DNA of 64,000 nucleotides from Cunninghamia lanceolata. Its lineage: Eukaryota > Streptophyta > Pinopsida > Cupressales > Cupressaceae. The stretch covers positions 17,868,501 to 17,932,500 of the forward strand of contig BSBN01000888.1 of NCBI GenBank assembly GCA_027924645.1, given 5' to 3'. Positions within the stretch are counted from its first letter, which is position 1; the number at the start of each line of letters is the position of its first letter. This document shows, piece by piece, positions 45,840 to 60,252 of this stretch. The notes under the pieces were generated by a model, which worked only from the letters and a program-made list of their open reading frames with translations, was not told the DNA's origin and searched no databases. Both the position numbers and the translations under genes were made by a program.

Positions 45840-46494
45840 TCCAGTTGTTACTAAGCTCATTTTTTATTTAAATCCATTATATTTTTGTCCTTGTATGAAG
45901 ACAGAGGTAGAAGATTATGTGACAAGGTGCCTAGATTGCCATTGGGCCAAGGTTGAGCATGTACATCAAGAAAGATATATGTATCCTCTTGACATACAAA
46001 AGTACAATTGGTATTTGATTAGTATGGACTTCATAAAGTGGTTACCCATGTCTAAGTCAAAGCATGCTGTAATTTTGGCAGTGATTGATAAACTTATGAA
46101 AGTGATCCACTTCATCCCTAGAAATTTGATTGATGGATCACTAACTTTGGCCAAGATATTTATTAAAGAAATCTTTAGGCTCCATGGTGTACTTGAGACT
46201 ATTATTTCTGACCTAGATGTTAGAATGACATCAAGGTTTTGGAAAACTTTGCATGCTACTCTAGGTACTCATCTAAATTTTAGATAGAGTGAGTTAAGCA
46301 AATTGTTGATGATCTACATCGAATGTACTCTATGGAACAATAATACAAATGGGAGGAATACCTTCCATTAGTTAAATTTCAATGAAATAATTATCACCAA
46401 TATTTCTTGGGAATGGATCCCATTGAATATCTTTACGACAGGAAGTGTTGTACCCCTGTCAGTTGGGATAGTGTGGAGGACAGGGTGGTTATTG
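45840..46494 (+). pseudogene. Second gypsy remnant: integrase, N-terminal part
   Basis: Plus strand. The zinc-binding end 'YVTRCLDCHWAK' is at about 45910-45950, and the catalytic core 45960-46290 has 'YLISMDFIKWLPMSKSKHAV' and 'RLHGVLETIISDLDVRM' (both Asp). A frame change near 46290 leads to the decayed 'YHQYFLGMDPIEYLYDRK' block and then 'SWDSVEDRVVIV' at 46460-46494. The integrase is cut there by the solo LTR and resumes at 52466. Confidence 0.85.
46490..46494. repeat. Target site duplication TATTG (left)
   Basis: TATTG before the solo LTR; the same five bases follow it at 52466-52470. Confidence 0.9.
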
Positions 46495-48115
46495 TGTAGT
46501 GCCCCTCCGTTTGCACCTTGGATGTATAGGTGAACTGATCAAGGCGCATGAATGTGAAGGTAAAATAACCGAAATATTCAAGATAAGGTAAACAATTGAT
46601 GTTGTACAATATAGGTAGATGCTTCATCCATGTGTGGTTTCATATGAAAGATAATGTGTTTTATGGATAGCCTCTATTGCGGCACTGACGATGCAGGCTT
46701 TGATATTGTTTTGCATTCCAATTTTTAAGATGTCGATCTTACTACAATTGTTATATATTGAATGTATCTCATGTGACTGATTCTGTTAGACTTATTTGTT
46801 ATGATGGTACTTCTGACACTTACGATTTCATGCATTGTATGTTAAGTGTAGGGTTCTGTTCAGATTAAGAGATAGATTTGATTTGGTTATGATTATGTGT
46901 TGAGCTAATCTAGATTGATATGACATGGAAGGGACGATGTCGCATCACTCACTTGTGAGCGCCCTGCGATGTTGCGATTCCTTTTTCCACCTAGTGCTAG
47001 CTTATATGCATCTATACATGCTTGACCGTGACATTTGTTGCAGGATGCAGGTACCAGGCATCGACTCCACCTGAATTAACAGGTCCGAGCGTGCCTTGAA
47101 CCCAATGGATACGTTGTTTCGGAGATAACTTAAGGTCCCACATCCCAAGTCATTATCCTCAATCAGGATGCATGACATGTCTAGTCAACCTGTCAGTTCT
47201 GTTAGTATGTCGGTCTTGCAATTGATTTATATTTGATGGAGCTTGTTGGATAAGTGCATTTTGGCCTGACTTGAGAATATGTTTGATTTGGTCTTTTTGA
47301 GAACATGTTTGATTTGGGTTTTGACGGCTATCCTACTCAGTGGGTTATGTTGTATGCCTATATTTCATCATATAGACATACTAATATCTGACCCACTTTA
47401 ATATTTAATAAGGTCATATAATATTCTTAGTATTATTATTAATATTTAATGACATTAAATTGGTAATTGATAATTACCTAGTTCAAATAATTATTTAAAG
47501 TTGTTTGAATATGAATTATTTAATTACTACTATTAAATTGATTTAATTAAGGGAAGGTCGCTGAACACTAGTAAACGCACTAACCAGACCCTAGAGTAGA
47601 GAGGAGACAGTCCTATCATCCAATTGACGAAGCCTAACAATTGGATCAAGAGTGTATTGATTCAGCGTTACACTATGGTTACTTATAGATTTGTGATAAT
47701 ATGTTATTTATGATGGATATATTTTGGCTATATATTGTACTAACACTTCTTGTTGAGTGTGCATGTAGAATTATTATGTCAATGGATGATGGTGGTCATT
47801 TAGCCACTTTATGTCTTTCTGTGTGATGTCTGACCTAGGCATGGGGCCCTAAGGTCTATTGGCCATGATGTTAAGAAATATTATTTTTAGTTTTATGTGA
47901 TAAAATAATTATGTTCTTGAATGGGATTTAACCTTGTAATTTTTAAAATGATTTTTAAGTGTTTTTAAGAGGTCTAAGTTGTATTTTATGTTTAGAAAAT
48001 TGTCTTATGTCCAAGGTACATAGGTAAGAAGTTTATTTTTGTCATTTATAATATTTTAAAAGGTTTTTAGACCCTCCTTTAAGCCCCACTTACAAAAGTG
48101 ACGAAAATGGGAAGG

Positions 48116-48190
48116 TGGTTGGTTGAATTAGTTGGGTGGTTGAATTAGTTGGGTAGTTGAGTTAGTTGGGTGGTTGAGTTAGTTTTGGGT
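48116..48190 (+). repeat. Minisatellite, GTTGGGTGGTTGARTTA unit
   Basis: Four to five tandem copies of a 16-17 bp unit (gttgggtggttgaatta and variants) inside the solo LTR. Confidence 0.9.
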
Positions 48191-51100
48191 AGGAAGTTAC
48201 TCTTTCCTTCTCTTTAAAAACTCTTCACGGAGTGGGGGTGACTTGCTCATTTTATGATTCTCATTCAAGGATTCTACCATTAGTGGGATATTGCGATTGA
48301 GGTATCATGTTTTCTTTATTTAAATATAAATATTATATGTTTTTTCTTTATTGATTAAATGTAAATTTTATATGTTTTTCTTTATTGATTAAATATAAAT
48401 ATTATATGTTTTTTGTCTTATTGGTTAAATGTAAATATTGTTTGTTCTAAATATTATATGTATCCTTTATTTATTAAACGTAAAGGTTGTTTTTCTAAGG
48501 GTTGTTGCTTGTGAAATTGGAAAAGGAAACATTTCATTGTAAATCTTGGAAGAAGCATATTTGTTGCCTTATTTGCATGTCAAAAACCTAGATCATCCTA
48601 GCATGAATTATATTTCTAATTTTTACATTAGATCTGATTTCAACAACAACAATTAGTCATTTAATAATTATATATTGCATTTAAAATATCTTCATTGGCA
48701 GATTTTATAGAAGACATAATTATTATTGAAAATTAGGATTTGCAATTAATATCTTGTTTCAGATTTACTGCTGTCATTTACATTCTTAAATATGATTTTA
48801 ATTTGTTGAACCTCATGCCATATGTCATCTTCCATTGAAAATTGAAAGAAGGAACATGTTTTTATAACGGTTTTGTTGTGGTGTTTGGCTTTACGCCTGC
48901 CAATTGCATTTGCTTGAAAGTTTTTAAAGTTTGTTCAACAAATCCCTTTTCGTGCATATCCTGCACTCAATGCATTCCATGAGATCATATCTTCCTGAGA
49001 TCTCCAATCAAAACTAGTTCTGTGGCTTGTTTATGCTTCCACATTTCACCTCTTTGAAGTATGCTGTCAAACAGTCACGTGCATTGTCTATGCTTCCAAA
49101 TTTTGCATGCATGTCTGCTAGGGTAGTTGCAGCTAGACATCTGACAAAATACCTCTATCATTTATCCTCTTTGGACATTGATACATTGTTCCAAAGCTCC
49201 ATTTGTGCATAGGTACATAGGATGCTAGCAAATGCTACGAAGTTTGGTCATACACTTTCCTAAAGCTTTTGCTTGAAAGTTCTTAAAAGCCCTCTCCATG
49301 TACCAATTTTGAGTGTATCCTACAATCATTGTATTTCATGATAACAACTTGAGAGCTTCATGTATGTTCATTCCTTACAAAGTCATTTGATAGGTGGAGA
49401 TGAGTTACGAGATTAGGTCTTGAATCTAATGCAAAATATAGTATATCTCTTAGGTGTTATCTCCCTATCTCTGCTTATTTTTACACTTGTTATTGATGGA
49501 AAGATGTAGTTTAAACTTTAAGGCATAAGTGAATTTCATGTTTTACTCTATGAAGAAAGAGCTCCTATACGTTCTTAGGTCCTTGATAATAATTCTAGTA
49601 TGATTCATGTTTAGGATTTATGAAGACAACTTTCTTTGGGTATTTTATTTAAGAATAGTTAACCAAGGTTAAAACTTTTCTCTTGATTAGTGGATTAATA
49701 TTATGCCATAATGGTAAAGATCACCATTGGATGATTTATCATTACTCATTGCATAAGCAAGGAAGATATTAAATATGTCAATATGCTTACGTTAAACTTA
49801 GATGGAAACTTGTTCTTTTAGGCTTGCATCTTATGGGTATTGTAGTAAACCCTTATATGTATTATGATCTTATATCTTTATTATAAGTAGTTAGTTAAAC
49901 TAAAGTGATTTGATTATTTCAAATAGATATGTAATTCTTATAGACATTATATTACACTTTTATATTAATTTATTAGCTTGACGTTATTATATATATATTG
50001 ATAATTAGTTTTATAAATTAAATAATTAATTATATACCTTTATGTGCTTTGTGACTACATAAAGAATGTGTCTCAGTGGATAATAACATATATATATTAT
50101 ATTAGGGTTTTAGTATAAGAAATGCTTTAATTGGAATTAAATATAATATGTTTTCTTTTGTCAGTAACATGAATGCTTTATATATAATGTATCCTCTTTA
50201 ATGAGCTAAGTTTGTTAATTCACTATTTATGTAAGTAAATGGAATAGAACTTTATCAGATAAATTATTACATAGGAAAACTAGTGAAATGAGGTAATGTT
50301 TTACTTGGTTTTGGGTTAGCAGTGAACCTATCGTTTGTATGGGAAATGTGTTTAAATTGGATTGATAGTTGGCCTTATGTTTTAATGCATTAGTAAGGTG
50401 ACAATAAGGGGTTTATGTGTGTGTGTTAAAGATAAAATGCATATTGTGGAATATCATACTAACAACTATCAATTGGGCTTTTGGTTAAGATAGGCATGTT
50501 TATAAATTATGCATTTATTGGTTATTGAATGATGGTTTCTTAAACATAATTATAATAATTTTGTTAGTAGAAATATGATATATGGGTTTGGATTATAAAT
50601 GTTGTAATTAGCATTTAAGTTATAAGTATTTGTAATTAATATTATCTATGCATTGTTTAGCTTGACGGTTATATGTAATTGATGATTGATTATTATAATA
50701 GATAGAATTAATATTAATTAAACTAGACCTAGGTTTTATGAAATTCTTGGTGGAGATATAACTTGAATCCAATTGCTAATTTGATTAAATAGAATCGCTC
50801 TAGTAAGAAGAAATTATGTTGTCAATGAGTTGATTAGTTGAAATTGCTTATTGCAAGCAAAATTTTCATGTGAGTTGGTCTATGTGTAAATTGTCAAGTT
50901 TAGGTTCCAGAGGCATAAGGTAATATGATTTGGTTGTATGTATTCTATTCATAGTTGTCTTGAGATGAAGATGTTGTAAGAACATGATTTCTCTTGTCTA
51001 CGTATGTGGGTCTTGGTAAACAATAATGTGAGATGTTGTACATACTGTGTTGTGAATATATTATGATGGGTTTAAATCTCCTTCATGTATGTGTTGATAT

Positions 51101-51397
51101 CGAGATTGTGTGTAGTATTGTAATGGGGAGACCTTGGAAATCGTAATGAGAAACTATTTTGTTCATGGTTGAGATTTGCGAGCAAGATGACCCATACCTT
51201 GCTCTGGATATGTTTTGTTGCGATTGGTTAATTGAAAGATTTGGGACAATGATGTACAGGTTGGTCATTGTGATTATGTTTTGTATGCAAGAAGGTAAAT
51301 GCCTTGCATTGTTTATATATATACTTATCAGTATGATAGGATTGTCTTGCTTGATGGTTAGGGTATCTAGATGCAGGTAGGGGAGTGGCTTTCAATG

Positions 51398-51713
51398 TGG
51401 GGCCGGCGCCCAAAGTGGCTGTCAGGATAACCCATTGAAAGTTGTTAATTAAGTGAAAACCTAAAAATAAACAAGGGGAAAAGGGTAAATTACACATTAA
51501 CAAGATAATTGGATTTCCTCTCCCATGCCTGTAGTGCTCATTTAGACTAAGGATGGGTAGAGAAGGCCTGGTTGGCAAGATCAACTTCCTTGTCCTCATG
51601 AAAGGAAGGTTGATTCCGCATGTGTCACCCTATGGGGCCGGCGCCTAGTGAGAGGTTGTCAGGATAACCATAGATGGGGGCCGGCGCCTAGTGAGAGGCT
51701 GTCAGGATAACCC
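51398..51713 (+). repeat. Three copies of GGGGCCGGCGCC motif
   Basis: A ~36 bp unit, GGGGCCGGCGCC then ...GTCAGGATAACC, occurs at about 51400-51432, 51632-51668 and 51676-51712. The last two are near-identical; the first differs in its middle. GC-rich and palindromic (GGCGCC) in otherwise AT-rich DNA. Confidence 0.85.
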
Positions 51714-52465
51714 ATGTCAGGACCATGCGATGACACTCTTCCTACTGCAGCCTAGTATTCCCTAGTTGTACTCTCCCCATTCGTCGTGTGTTGCCTCTGG
51801 ACATGATATTGAGTTGCTTGTGATGTGATCATGTGTTGTAATGGAGTCTTGTTCAGTCTTTGTTCCTGTTAGGCAATTGTCTACCTGACTGTATGACGTT
51901 TTGGGACCTTATGTTATCTCCTAGCTCGGGGGGTGGACCTCAGGGTTCCACATGGTCAGGTGGAAGAGCTTTTATCCATTGGTTTCTCCTTGCCTTTGTT
52001 CGTGTGCAAGAAGGTGGTAACTCCTGTAGCAGATTTAGATCGTGTACCTGTTTATAAAGACAGTTATTATGCTCATGTACTGGCCTGTGTATCAAATTAT
52101 TCATAATGTATGTATTCATATGTATTCAGAAGATGATAATGTAATGATGTAATGTTGTATTCATATGTCGGGAGAAATTGTGACTATGTACTAGATCCTG
52201 ATGAATACTTATATGATGTAAATGTTTATTGATTTAATGCATTAGGTTTACAATGAGTTATTGATGTTAATTCATGATGTGTGTTAGATTATGTTAATTG
52301 TTTTGTCAAGTAATGCAACCATGATATCTTAGAGGACAAGTCATTAGTTTAAATGATGTGTTAATATTACTTTGTTATTTCTATCTTTTAAAAAAAAAAA
52401 AAATTATCCTGTTGCATATAGCATAAATGTGATGTTGTCTAAGGTATTCATGGTGGGGCGTTACA

Positions 52466-53040
52466 TATTGGCCCTGAAATGCGTAAACAAATGGATGATC
52501 TGAAGAAAATTATTAGAGAAAGACTGAAAGAATCTTCTTATAGACAAAAAGAGCTACACAAATAAGAATAGAAGTTTCTAGTTGTTTGTGGTAGGAGACA
52601 AGGTGTTCCTAAGGGTAAATCCACATAAGAGCTCAATTTCATTTGGTAAATAATCCAAACTAGCTCCAAGCTATGTGGGACCTTTGGATAATTTGGATGT
52701 TATTAATCATGTGGCTTATAGGTTGGCTTACTGCCATCTCTCTCAGTTACATGATATTTTTCATGTTTCTTTGTTGAAACCATATTACCCTAATGCCACT
52801 CACATTTTGGATTAGTAGGATTTGTAGGTTCAAGATTTGGGGGTGGTATTGGTAGAGCCCATGTGAATCCTTGAGAAATATAAACTCTAGTCTCCAGTGC
52901 AAGGTGCAGTGAGATCATTTCTCTAAGGACAATGTTACTTGGGAGGATGTTGCAAAGATGCAACATTTTTTTCCTCATCTTTTCAAATTTTATTTTTCTG
53001 GATATCATTTGGATGATGACTATGCCTAGAGGGGGGATGC
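52466..53040 (+). pseudogene. Second gypsy remnant: integrase C-terminus, chromo-like end
   Basis: Resumes after the solo LTR with 'IGPEMRKQMDDLKKIIRERL' (about 52472-52530). It passes 'LHDIFHVSLLKPYYPNATH' (52750-52800) and, after frame shifts, 'KDNVTWEDVAKMQHFFPHLF' (about 52925-52985), the usual end of the chromodomain-like tail in this gypsy type. Then 'RGDAIAHF' and the AT repeat. Strongly decayed. Confidence 0.75.
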
Positions 53041-53074
53041 CATAGCCCATTTTGTACCTAACATAGTGTTTCTT

Positions 53075-54874
<1,800 letters not shown>

Positions 54875-54879
54875 AGAGG
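54875..54879. repeat. Target site duplication AGAGG (left)
   Basis: AGAGG before element D, repeated at 62690-62694. Confidence 0.93.
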
Positions 54880-57347
54880 TGTAATGTCCCCTTCTAGCAA
54901 GCCAAAATTTTTGCACCCTTGCGAACAATTTCAACTTACCAAAAGAGAACATTAGTATTCCATTTTTCATTTCCTTTTAATCTTGATGATAATCATAAAC
55001 ATAACCATATACTATTTGCCATTTCATAAATCCATTTTTTTCCATACATCATGATTCTCCTTGGGTGAGATAATCCTTAGGCCTCTTATTAACCTCACCT
55101 TCCACCTTTTGAGAGAAGATTCGTTAGGTAGGTGATGTCATCTCAATCCTATGGGTCCATTAATATTATTCCTTAGTTTGTCAACCAATGCCCATAATTC
55201 CTTAGTTTGTCAACTAAGGCCTATAATTCCTTAGTTCGTCAACTAAGGCCCATTCCTTCAATACTTAAATCGAAGGTCCATAGTAATATCCTTGATTCGT
55301 CAATCAAGGCCCATAATATCTTTGATTTGTCAATCAGGGCCCATTCCCATGGAATGATCAATACCTACCATAACTATCTACCCCACCTTTTTTAGTGTTA
55401 GGTGGTTAATTAGGAAGTCTCGTATCTACCCTTAGGAATTCATGCCTTTATTAATCTTAGGGTTTTACCCTAAAGCCTTCATTAATCTTTAGGTTTTATC
55501 CTAGAGCCTTCTCCCTAGGTTTTATCCTAAGGCCCTAATTAATCTTCATCTATACATATACATACTTGTCATCTCTCATACGTCATTTATTAAAAACTTA
55601 TGAATTCAAATTATACAAGATACATGTTTAAAATATAAATTTCAGACATAAATGTATATATCACATATATCAGTTTTCTACTGAATAACCTTATTATTTA
55701 TATCTTTCAAGTTATAAATTGAACAAGTAATTATAAATTCTTACAAATCATAAATTGAATAAGTAAATATAAATACTTACTTACCTACTTTACCTGAGAT
55801 TCCTTACCTATGTTGCGGTAATATAGTCTTTATTGTATTGCTGTTATAAAATGCAGATCTAAATATATGTATTTATCCCATACTCTTTTTATATTTTCTC
55901 CCCATGATCCTTTTCCTTGGCTACCCTCGTGTCTTCCTTGTGATATTTTCTTGCTATGTCTTTGATGAATTCAAATGATGTTTCTTCTTTATTGCCTTTA
56001 TTGAATTCATAGCTGTCTATTTATTTATTTTTATTACTTCATTCTTTCGATGATAATTTCCTTCTATATCACAACCTTTATTTATTTCCCTTTCAAGAAA
56101 TATGTTCGAAGAGGTATGTCTCTTATTATTTTTATTACTTTATATTAATTTCCTTTTGTGGTAAAACTAGTTCTAACCATATGTAACTCCCTTATCATAA
56201 GAGGATAGGTTAAAATATGTTTATTATTATTTATTTACCTTATTTGTATTTATATTATATCATTATAATAAATGATATATTATTTATATTTATATTACAA
56301 TATAAGATAATAATAATAATATTTGTAGTTATATTATTAGATATATTTATAATATATTATTTATTAATGTGCTGCACTTATAAATATCTTCCTTCGTCCT
56401 CCCCTTAATCTTTTTAAAGTACATTATTTATATAATATATATAGTATAAATAAATACTTTTGTTATTAAGTACGGGAGCTCTTTTATTTTATTTTATTTC
56501 CAAGCATATAATATGGTGGGATAATGTTTGTCTTATTAGACTTTTATTTTTATATGATTTTATTTTGAATTTAACCTTTTGTTTATTCGTATTACTTTGT
56601 CTTATTCCAAATTACTTTACTTTCTAACTTTAATAGGTAAGACTCTTCATAATATTTATTTTTATATATAATAATATATCTTATTAATTACTCACATAAA
56701 TATTATATTAAAATATTTATAGTTATAATTTATCTAGTTAATTAAAATATAAATATATATATATTTCATATATTTTATAATATTTAAATTATATTAAATT
56801 AATAATATTATTTATTAACTAATACATATTAATAATATATTTTAAATAAATATATTATATATTTAGTTTATATAAGGCTAACTTATTATTTAAATAAACA
56901 ATTCAATTATAAATCTATAGGGACATGACAACCCTCCCCACTCAAGATTGCTTGTCCTCAAGCAATTATAATTAGGTATCCCAAAGTAATATTTAATAAC
57001 ATTATATTTTGTTAGGTTTCCTTATATAAAATAACGTTTCACTCACCACTAATATAAAATAACCTCTAGAAAATGTAACAAATTAATATAGCTAATAAAC
57101 TATAGTGCTATAAATAATATAGGCGCCTAAAATAATAATTTATAAATTTGGGTTTACCCTTTTAAATTTTCAGCACTAAATTTGCATAAAGGCATTTCTA
57201 TTTATTTAATTATCAAAAATGTTTTAATGACTACTAATATTATTTTAATGCCATGATTAACCAATAGCATCAAAAGAACAATCCAAACTAAATAACCAAT
57301 GTCAAACATACCTGACACAACCAAAGTGAAAATGGATGGGCACTACA
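54880..57347 (-). repeat. 3' LTR of element D
   Basis: 2,468 bp; carries one more hairpin unit (55320-55339) than the other LTR. The half from about 56200 to 56900 is extremely AT-rich. The hairpin block is at 55171-55532. Confidence 0.93.
55171..55532. repeat. Hairpin array in element D 3' LTR
   Basis: Successive 20-22 bp hairpins separated by CCCATAATT-like spacers: 55200-55219 and 55229-55248 (CCTTAGTT/AACTAAGG arms, 4-base loop), 55255-55276 (CCTTC../..GAAGG), 55290-55309 (CCTTGATT/AATCAAGG) and 55320-55339 (G-T wobble arms). A second type follows at 55457-55473 (TTAGGGT/ACCCTAA) and 55513-55532 (CCCTAGG..CCTAAGG). Confidence 0.9.
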
Positions 57348-57368
57348 TCCTTCCACCCTAAAACTCGA
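57348..57368 (-). other. Polypurine tract of element D
   Basis: On the minus strand TTTTAGGGTGGAAGGA lies directly before the 3' LTR start, a purine-rich primer for second-strand synthesis. Confidence 0.7.
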
Positions 57369-60238
57369 CTTACTCCTGGAAGTCACAGCTAAGGTGGAAA
57401 CATTACAAGTTAGTAACAACATTAAAGTTGATTCATTTCATACAATAATACATAATAAAATATAATCTTATATACTCCATTTCAAAAATAATCTACACAA
57501 TCAAAGCTTGCAATTTCAAAAGTGGTTTCATAATGCATAAACCACTCCCAATCCTTACAAGTTAGCATTGACACCCAACCAATTTCTTCAAAACAAGGAA
57601 AACATTGCACCTTTTTATTCCTAACTTGTAAAAATTTTCATATCATAAACATATGAAGCGTTCTATTTCAAATACACCACCATTGTAATTTCTCTACCAA
57701 TCTACTGTTAAGCAAACCATAGGTCAGAATGCTACATTTTCACAAAATATCAACATATTCATACACCTAAAACACAACTTTTTCACTAAATCTCATAGCA
57801 TCTTCAACAAGATCATGAATATCTTTCACCTTTTGAAGCATGGAAACACACTTTATCATTTCATAAATCCATTTTCATGATTTACCATATATTCTTCACA
57901 TACACACAAATTAACATTACCAGGATTCACATCACAAGGCTACACAACGGTTCATTTGGATACCGAAAAAAACATACTAATCCATGATACATAATCCATG
58001 AGCCAAGAGCCATAATCTATCTCACATAATCTATACCTCACATGTAGTGGCTTGATGGTGTTAGGCCACACACACATGGTGAGACCATCCAAACAAGACC
58101 ACAATGACCTATCTCTTGTTGTATAAGGTAGTTAGCCTCCAAGAGATAGTCATCACACATAGGTGGGTAGTGGGTCCTAGCTATGTAACAGCCTCACATA
58201 CCCCCATCCTCAAGGTTCCCTACGTCTACTTCCTCGTATACACTCATCAAGTACGCCTCATACGTCCTTGGAGAGGAATCACAATACAACACATGGCTGA
58301 CATCGAAAATAATAAGGAAAAATTAGTTTAGCCACCAATGTCATAAAGAAAGATCAAATAAAAATTTAATTTCAACAATAAAGAAAGAAATGCACGCAAG
58401 TCAACACTAAATCAAATGTAACCACGATGGCTACATGCAAATAAGATCACAAGGTGTGGCTAAACCATCACAATTAAATATAAACAAAGTGTCAGCCTTC
58501 ACAATCAATAGAAAATCATCAACAACCATAAAGAAAGCCCACAATCTTCAAAATTGCACTGTACAACACTGTGTGACTAGATACTAGCCACCAAACAAGT
58601 AAGGAGGGAACAACGTCAGGCTATAGCAATAGCCCTCATGTGGTGCGGAGTGAGCACGCCATCCACATGTCTCAAGGTGTACTCCTCGGCTACACCCTAC
58701 ATCACATCATCACGCGGCATGGACTAACCAAGTGGTCCGCACACTCCTTGGCTACCCACATGGAACATGCACCTCAGCCACATCTTGCATCGCATCTCAG
58801 CGCGGCATGGTCATATGCTAGTTGGAAAAGGCACATACTGGCCGTATGCCGCATGACAGTGTGTCTGTGGCTCCGCGGAAGTAGGCACACATAGAACACA
58901 CCCCGCATAGTGATACCTCATGAAGAAGGCACACACAGGTACTCAACATAGCCAGAGGTTACATGGCTAGCACCTACCCATATGCTAACCGACCTAACAT
59001 TGTCGAAAGAAAACATGGGTATCCCTCTACAAGTGTGTGAGGCCCCATTACGCTCATCACACAAGTAGGCTGTAACACAATCTCATAGTGCACCTTCACA
59101 TGGCTATACACATGGCATCATGTTCTTGAGCCCAGCTCGCTACCATCAGCAACACGGCATCATCACCAACACTATGTCGGAACATCAGTGGGGTGTGGCA
59201 TCGTACCTATTGCATCATGTCATAACATGTACAGATACGAAATCTATCTCAACATGGGTAACAAATCTCCCTCCACATGTTGGACCTCAAATATACATGG
59301 GGCACATGGTCTCACTTGGGTTATCCATGTAGGTCCTAGACCCTGGCCCCCAAATGATGACTCATGTCATCGTATAGTTCCAGTTGGGTTATCCTTGCAG
59401 GTCCTAGACCCCGGCCCCCAACTGACAACTCATGTAGCATATCATACCTTTTGTGAAGACAAGGTAAATGATCCTCTAAGAAATACCATCCAGATGTTCA
59501 GAAACTATGGGGATTAGGCTAACACATATGAATCAAGTACCCTGATCCATCATAAGGAAAAGTAGTGAGTACGTTTCCTCAGGTTCAGTTGAGTGAGGGA
59601 CCGCTCTGCGCCGTCATAAGCATATGCTATACACTCTGCCTAAGGAAATTTGTGGCTGCTACTACCCCTTCACAGATTGAGGGACTAGTGAACCAAAAGA
59701 AGAGAATCTATGAATCTAACTTTTGGCTACACTTTTATATATATATTTTCAACCATGGAAGGGTTGGCCCTCAATCGGGTAACAAACATACAAACACACA
59801 TAATGGTATGGTTGATTCCACACCTAAAATATACATTTCCCCATGGATGGGTACCCAGTATCACCATCTCAAGGGCACACAAAGCAAGTATGGAGTATTC
59901 ACAACACTCAACCAATGCACAGTTACTGGTTTTGCACTTTTACATGGGAAGATTACTTTTATATACACAATTCCATTACTACCAATATGATTCCTATTTG
60001 AAAAATTATAACATTACCTGTTATCCACTTCCCTATTCTAGTTTCCTTCCACTCTACTTTTTTGCATATCACATGATGCTAAATCTCAATCTCATGATCA
60101 TCTATCAATACATCAATCTAGGTGTATAGATCGAGCATAGTATCCTACTCAGGAGTTTCCTACCACTTGCATAAAAAGTACTACTATAGCTAAACATGGG
60201 CAACAACATTAATCCAGAGGTCCCAGTGCTGAAACTTC
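57369..60238 (-). other. Internal region of element D, no coding capacity
   Basis: No ORF above 141 codons on either strand and no retrotransposon motif. The plus-strand frames at 59565-59990 and 59710-60129 overlap each other and match nothing. Contains local repeats: an imperfect ~65 bp tandem pair at about 59315-59440 (ggttatccatgtaggtccta / ggttatccttgcaggtccta) and GCGCGGCATGG/ACGCGGCATGG words near 58714 and 58800. It is less AT-rich than the LTRs. Confidence 0.8.
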
Positions 60239-60250
60239 GCTCTGATACCA
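60239..60250 (-). other. Primer binding site of element D
   Basis: Reverse complement TGGTATCAGAGC, exact initiator-Met-tRNA type, two bases from the 5' LTR end. Confidence 0.95.
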
Positions 60251-60252
60251 AA

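Larger units (their letters stand above)
46495..52465 (+). repeat. 5.97 kb solo LTR (Tekay/Del-like ends)
   Basis: A single unit starting TGTAGTGCCCCTCC and ending GGGGCGTTACA, flanked by a perfect TATTG duplication inside integrase sequence. No internal repeat of its ends and no coding sequence were found, so I read it as a solo LTR left by LTR-LTR recombination. TGTAA(C/T)GCCCC...GGGGCGTTACA ends are common in Del/Tekay-type plant gypsy LTRs (family knowledge). Its start aligns with the LTR start of element D (54880-62689). Contents: a minisatellite at 48116-48190, TTTAAAA near 48213, an AT-rich middle (49900-50750), a repeated GGGGCCGGCGCC motif (51400-51715) and an A13 run near 52388. ORFs such as 51228-51599 or 51159-51380 have no recognisable product. 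Confidence 0.85.

Noticed and set aside
54880..57347. Reading the 54880 and 60253 repeats as a segmental duplication
   Set aside because: Perfect AGAGG duplications, a primer site and a PPT in the right places show they are LTRs of one element.
59565..60129. 141- and 139-codon plus-strand ORFs in element D
   Set aside because: They overlap in different frames, oppose the element's orientation and contain no motif.
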